Shown here one piece after another: positions 60,361-64,000 of a DNA stretch of 64,000 nucleotides. A model generated the notes under the pieces. The model was not told where the DNA came from and did no database searches. It saw nothing but the letters and a program-made list of their open reading frames with translations. Within the stretch, counting starts at the first letter, position 1. The number at the start of each line of letters is the position of its first letter. The stretch is taken from positions 6,758,001 through 6,822,000 of the forward strand of contig NZ_CP114283.1 of NCBI RefSeq assembly GCF_027107535.1. Reading direction: 5' to 3'. The DNA is from Streptomyces aurantiacus (GTDB lineage Bacteria > Actinomycetota > Actinomycetes > Streptomycetales > Streptomycetaceae). The position numbers and the translations under genes were made by a program.

Positions 60361-62009
60361 CCGGGCTCCCCGGTCACGGTCACCTTGACGGAAAGATCAC
60401 CGGAGTTGTCCGCCAGGCAGGTACCGTCGCCGTCGTTGATGCGCAGTTCGAGCGTGCCCATGGCCGCTGCCTGGAAGGTCCATTCCTTGCCCACCAGGTC
60501 GCTCGTCTCGCCCTCGCCTCCCTCGGTGAAACGACCGAGGAGCGCGCCGAAGGGCGCCGACGCGTTGACCTTGCAGGTCGCCGCGGCGAAGTCCAGTGCC
60601 TTGTCGGTCGCGGGGTCGTACCCGTCGGGCCCGGTCAGCGGCATCTCGGGGTCGTCGACGGTCCACTGCCCCGAGGCGACGCGGACCGTGACCGTGTCGC
60701 CCGCCCGGATGAGCGTCTCGGTGACCCGCTGCCAGCCCTCCGTGCTGCGGACCACCGAGTCGTTGGCGGCGACGGGCGTCGGCGACAAGGGGGTCCCCGC
60801 TGCCCGGTCGGCCCCGCTCTCCTGGTCCTCGCGGTCCGCCGCGCCGTCCTGCGCGGCCCGCTCGAAGGGCGGGACCCCTACGAGGAGGAGACCGGCACCG
60901 GTCCCCGTGAAAAGGAGGGCGACGGCGGACGCGACCCACCACAGCAGCCGCTTGTCACGCCGTCCCGCGTTCCCTCCCCCCGTGTCACCGTTCCTCAACG
61001 CGGACGCCGTCTCGGCGTCGTACCGCGAGGTGAGCGAGACCGGCTCCGACCACGGGGCGTGCTGACGGGTCCGGGTCTCCGCGTCCGCGAGGGCGACGCC
61101 GGCCGGGGCCGGGACCTGGACGGTGGGCGTCGGCAACGGCGCCGTGTCCGCGGCTCCCTCGGCGGCGCGCCGCAGGGCGGCCGACGCGTCGGCCACGGAG
61201 GGCCGTTCCTCGGGCACCTTGCGCAGGAGCGCCTCGACGACCGGCAGCAGCGGGCCCAACTGCGCCGGGAGACTGGGCTCTTCGTACGCCACGGCGTGCA
61301 GGGTGGCCGCGTGCGCGGGGCGGCGGAACGGCGACGAGCCGGTGGCGGCGGTGACGAGTGTCGCGGCCAGTGACCACAGGTCCGAAGCGGGGCCGACCTG
61401 GCCGCCGTTGACACGTTCGGGCGCCATGTACTCGACGGAGCCCGCGAATTCACGGGAGTTCGTGTGGGCCTCACCGTCGTCCAGGACGGCGATCCCGAAG
61501 TCGGTGAGGACCGCGCTGCCGTCGCGGCGCAGCAGGACGTTGGCCGGTTTGACGTCCCGGTGCAGCGCTCCGACGGCGTGCACGGCCTCCAGCGCCCCGA
61601 GCAGCTGCGCCCCCAGCGCGGCGACCCTCCTGGGCTCCAACGGGCCGGACTGGCCGATGAGTTGGGCGAGCGAGGGACCGTCGACGAGCTCCATGACGAT
61701 CCACAGCCGGTTCTCGTGCTCGACCAGGTCGTGGACTCCGACCACGTGCGGGTGCGGCACCCGGGCGACCACCCGTGCCTCGCGCACGGCACGGCGCAGC
61801 CACCTTCGGTGGTCCTCGTCGCCCTGGGTGAAGACGTGCAGCTCCTTGGCCGCTACGTCCCGGGCGAGCAGTTGGTCGTGGGCCCGCCAGACCGTGCCCA
61901 TGCCGCCCCTGCCGAGCTGCTCGGCCAGCAGGTACCGGCCGGCGATCAGCCGCCCGGCCCCCCGTGCCGCGTACGCCGCGCCCTGCTGATCATCGCTGCC
62001 GGATAACAC
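60357..62009 (-). CDS. Membrane Ser/Thr protein kinase with LecA-like extracellular domain
   Basis: A 550-residue Hanks-type kinase. The kinase domain spans 24-280: GRGGMG loop, K55, HRDVKPAN (150-157), DFG (170-172), APE (196-198) all intact. A Pro-rich linker leads to one membrane helix (about 355-378). The outer domain (424-546) lacks PASTA repeats; GDTVTVRVASGQW, GPDGYDP, FGALLGRF and RINDGDGTCLADNSGDLSV match the pattern of the calcium/galactose lectin PA-IL (LecA), including the Asp...Thr...Asp-Asn ligand run. The GTG at 62009 is followed by TTA, the rare leucine codon read by the bldA tRNA, which could make translation developmentally controlled if this start is right. Ribosome site weak (GAGG next to the start). 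Confidence 0.87.
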   Translation of the reverse strand: MLSGSDDQQGAAYAARGAGRLIAGRYLLAEQLGRGGMGTVWRAHDQLLARDVAAKELHVFTQGDEDHRRWLRRAVREARVVARVPHPHVVGVHDLVEHENRLWIVMELVDGPSLAQLIGQSGPLEPRRVAALGAQLLGALEAVHAVGALHRDVKPANVLLRRDGSAVLTDFGIAVLDDGEAHTNSREFAGSVEYMAPERVNGGQVGPASDLWSLAATLVTAATGSSPFRRPAHAATLHAVAYEEPSLPAQLGPLLPVVEALLRKVPEERPSVADASAALRRAAEGAADTAPLPTPTVQVPAPAGVALADAETRTRQHAPWSEPVSLTSRYDAETASALRNGDTGGGNAGRRDKRLLWWVASAVALLFTGTGAGLLLVGVPPFERAAQDGAADREDQESGADRAAGTPLSPTPVAANDSVVRSTEGWQRVTETLIRAGDTVTVRVASGQWTVDDPEMPLTGPDGYDPATDKALDFAAATCKVNASAPFGALLGRFTEGGEGETSDLVGKEWTFQAAAMGTLELRINDGDGTCLADNSGDLSVKVTVTGEPG

Positions 62010-62172
62010 GCCTCGCTCACGCCCCTCCCGGTGGCAACCGCCCCACCGGCCCCATGCAGAATCGAACACCGGCGAGCATAGCGGTGCGGGGGAAGCGGAC
62101 TTGCCGTCGTGTGGGAGGGGCTGCCGGCGATCTGGGCGTGCCACGGCAGGGTGCCCGGGCCGTCACCGGATC

Positions 62173-63573
62173 TCATGGGTCCATCGGGTCCAGGTATCCG
62201 CCGAGGGTGTGGGTTCCGAAGTGCGCGGAGGGGGTCACGCGGTCCGCAGGGTGCACGTCGACGGGCGCGAGGGGGCCCGCCAGCGTGTACGTGCCCTCGT
62301 CCGCCGGGGGCGGAGCCGGGGCGGCAGCGGGCTGTGCCTCCGCACCCGGCGCCGTGGACGGCGCGTCGGGGTCCGGCGCGGCCGACAGTGACGGAGCGTC
62401 CGGTGCGGCGAAGTTCCGCGTTCCGTGCAGCCAGGCCACGTAGTCGTGAAGGCCGGTCTCCGACATGGCTGACAGCACCTTGTTGCGGGCGGCGGCCGTC
62501 TCGCCCCGCGCGTGCCAGAGGCCGACGCTGTCCCGGGCGAGCCGGTGCACTCGCGCCGTGCGTGCCCGGCGGGCCGCGTCGAAGCGGCGAAGCGCTGCGC
62601 CGAAATGCTCCGCCGAGCAGTTCAGCAGGTCTCCGAGAACCACCGCGTCCTCCAGCGCCATGCAGGCGCCCTGCGCCGCGTAGTGCAGCATCGGGTGGGC
62701 CGCGTCGCCGAGCAGGACGACGCGGCCGTCGGCCCAGACGTCCACCGGCTCCCGGTCGACCAGGACCCACGCCTTCCACTCCGTGCCCAGCTCCAGGAGT
62801 CGCTGTGCGGTGCCGCAGAGAACGGCGAACTGCTCACGCACCTCCGTCGCGGGCACGGCCACTCCGGCGAAGGTCTCGGCCGGCCGGTTCTCCACGCTGG
62901 GCGCCAGGTTCAGGAAACTGCCCCCGGCGATGGGATAGTGCACGAAGTGCCGGCCCGGCCCCGTCCACCAGGTCACCGACCGATGGCGCAGATCCTCGGG
63001 CACTCGCTCCATGGGCACGATCGACCGGTACACGGTGATACCGGCGTTGCGTGGCGGCCCGTCTCCGACCAGCTGCGCCCGGACGGCCGAGTGCAGGCCG
63101 TCGGCCCCGACGAGGGCGTCCGCGGCGAGGGTCCGTCCGTCCGCCAGCCGCACCCGCACCCCCCGGTCCGTGTGTTCGTACCCGGCGACCTGGCTGGACG
63201 ACCGCAGTTCGATCCCGTCGCTGTCCTGACAGGCCCGCAGCAACAGCCGGTAGAGCTCACCGCGGTGCACCACCACGTAGGGGTTGCGGAAGCGGGCCCG
63301 GTAGCGCTCCCCGAGCGGCATGCTGATCACGTGCTCACCGGACACTCCGTCCATGAACCGCAGTTCCTCGACGGGTACGGCGATGCGGCGGACGGCCGCG
63401 GCGAGGCCCAGCCGGTCGAGTGCGTGCATCCCGTTCGGGGCCAGCTGGATGCCCGCGCCGAGCTCGACGAAGTCGTCGCCGCGCTCGCACACCACCACAT
63501 GATGTCCCCGGGCCCTCAGGCTCAGCGCCGCGGCGAGGCCGCCTATGCCGCCGCCGGCGACCACCGTGGTCAT
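62173..63573 (-). CDS. FAD-dependent aromatic monooxygenase
   Basis: A 466-residue flavoprotein hydroxylase of the salicylate/3-hydroxybenzoate hydroxylase group. VVAGGGIGGLAAALSL at the start binds ADP, DALVGADGLHSAVR is the DG motif, and VVLLGDAAHPMLHYAAQGACMALEDA is the second FAD motif. The last 80 residues are Ala/Pro-rich and probably disordered. ATG 63573 overlaps the stop of the upstream ligase by 4 bases (ATGA), so the two are coupled and a CoA- or AMP-activated aromatic acid could be the substrate. Confidence 0.9.
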   Translation of the reverse strand: MTTVVAGGGIGGLAAALSLRARGHHVVVCERGDDFVELGAGIQLAPNGMHALDRLGLAAAVRRIAVPVEELRFMDGVSGEHVISMPLGERYRARFRNPYVVVHRGELYRLLLRACQDSDGIELRSSSQVAGYEHTDRGVRVRLADGRTLAADALVGADGLHSAVRAQLVGDGPPRNAGITVYRSIVPMERVPEDLRHRSVTWWTGPGRHFVHYPIAGGSFLNLAPSVENRPAETFAGVAVPATEVREQFAVLCGTAQRLLELGTEWKAWVLVDREPVDVWADGRVVLLGDAAHPMLHYAAQGACMALEDAVVLGDLLNCSAEHFGAALRRFDAARRARTARVHRLARDSVGLWHARGETAAARNKVLSAMSETGLHDYVAWLHGTRNFAAPDAPSLSAAPDPDAPSTAPGAEAQPAAAPAPPPADEGTYTLAGPLAPVDVHPADRVTPSAHFGTHTLGGYLDPMDP

Positions 63574-64000
63574 GCCGGTTCTCCGGCCCGCTCGTCCGCC
63601 GTGATCTCGCCCGAAGTCCCGGCCGGGCCGACGAGGCGGGCCAGTTCGAGCCGCTTGATCTTGGCCGTTGCCGTCTGCGGCAGGTCTGCCTGCCGCCACT
63701 GTTCCGGCTCGGCCATCTCCGGCAGGTCGGCCACCGCGGTCCGCCACAGGGCGCGGTCCAGCGGCCGGTCGTCCTTCGTGCACACCACCGGCCGCGGCGG
63801 TCCGCCCTCGGTGGGGATGATCACGACCTCGGACAGCTCGGGGATGCGCGAGAACAGCCGGTCCTCCACCGAGAGCGTGCTGCCGAAGCCGGGGATCTCG
63901 TCCACCTCACGGTCCATGAGGTGCAGACAGCCCCACCGGGTGCGGTAGCCGAGGTCGCCCATGCGCCACCACCGTTCGTCCGCCTGTCCCCGGAAGCGCT
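63570..64000 (-). CDS. Acyl-CoA synthetase/AMP-dependent ligase (C-terminal part)
   Basis: Only the last 143 codons lie in the window; the start is beyond the right edge. The adenylation-domain hinge motif appears as MGDLGYRTRWGCLHLMDREVD, where the hinge Asp-Arg precedes the mobile C-terminal lobe, and TATAKIKRLEL ends with the catalytic lysine. Such enzymes activate acids with ATP and CoA or a carrier. Coupled by ATGA overlap to the aromatic monooxygenase, so a benzoate- or salicylate-type acid is likely. Confidence 0.88.
   Translation of the reverse strand, partial: RFRGQADERWWRMGDLGYRTRWGCLHLMDREVDEIPGFGSTLSVEDRLFSRIPELSEVVIIPTEGGPPRPVVCTKDDRPLDRALWRTAVADLPEMAEPEQWRQADLPQTATAKIKRLELARLVGPAGTSGEITADERAGEPA

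Noticed and set aside
1..64000. tRNA or rRNA genes, CRISPR arrays, integrase or att sites, complete insertion sequences
   Set aside because: Looked for and not seen; the only mobile-type element is the MITE-like palindrome at 27464-27663.

Overview
The window is very GC-rich (about 70 percent or more) and its genes use G or C at most third codon positions. Frequent GTG starts, strong GGAGG-type ribosome sites, TAGGGT-like -10 boxes, Tat-dependent lipoproteins, a DUF429 protein, LCP proteins and an OpcA/zwf operon all point to a Streptomyces or close actinomycete chromosome. No tRNA, rRNA, CRISPR array, intact insertion sequence or prophage was seen. Names rest on motif and family recognition from the translated sequence; no database search was run.

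Layout, left to right. 1-2.3 kb: the cut-off end of a small membrane protein and a secreted GH16 glucanase with a CBM6, under a perfect LacI-type palindrome. 2.4-12.4 kb: an AraC regulator divergent from a seven-gene carbon operon (tkt-tal-zwf-opcA-pgi-gnd-histidine phosphatase), closed by a strong terminator. 12.4-20.6 kb: an APC amino-acid permease with a small partner, then a quinate/shikimate catabolic island (QuiC-type dehydroshikimate dehydratase, shikimate/quinate dehydrogenase, TetR regulator, ShiA-like MFS permease). 20.7-28.7 kb: an oligosaccharide-uptake operon (lipoprotein, two permeases, an unassigned large toroid-type enzyme) with a ROK regulator and a BadF-family sugar kinase; a 200-bp near-palindromic MITE-like element lies between regulator and kinase. 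28.9-30.8 kb: a secreted PAP2 phosphatase.

30.9-32.1 kb holds a minimal graspetide (omega-ester RiPP) locus: a 63-residue precursor and its ATP-grasp ligase. 32.8-37.2 kb is a tightly overlapping four-gene operon (ornithine-cyclodeaminase-like, FAD oxidoreductase, two saccharopine-dehydrogenase-type enzymes), probably acting on lysine, saccharopine or pipecolate-type metabolites. 37.3-44.7 kb is the most intriguing block. It has a GTP cyclohydrolase II with the Tyr-to-Met change reported for S. coelicolor SCO6655 (product FAPy), a creatininase-family protein resembling the archaeal FAPy deformylase ArfB, a pterin-synthase-fold protein lacking its catalytic triad, a methyltransferase, a glycosyltransferase, a flippase-like membrane protein, an MDR dehydrogenase and a CDP-alcohol phosphatidyltransferase. 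Together these look like an uncharacterised route from GTP to a modified, possibly lipid- or sugar-linked pyrimidine or pterin metabolite.

44.8-64 kb is mixed accessory and envelope content: an aldo/keto reductase with a divergent XRE regulator, a fatty-acid desaturase, a cold-shock protein, a four-cysteine small protein beside an N5-(carboxyethyl)ornithine-synthase-like enzyme, an LCP protein with a deacetylase/GT2 fusion whose deacetylase site is degenerate, a GH115 alpha-glucuronidase with its own LacI-type operator, a YihY membrane protein, a DUF429 protein, an N-formylglutamate-amidohydrolase-family protein overlapping a Ser/Thr kinase that carries a LecA-like extracellular domain and a TTA second codon, and finally an aromatic FAD monooxygenase overlapping the end of an acyl-CoA/AMP ligase that runs off the right edge.
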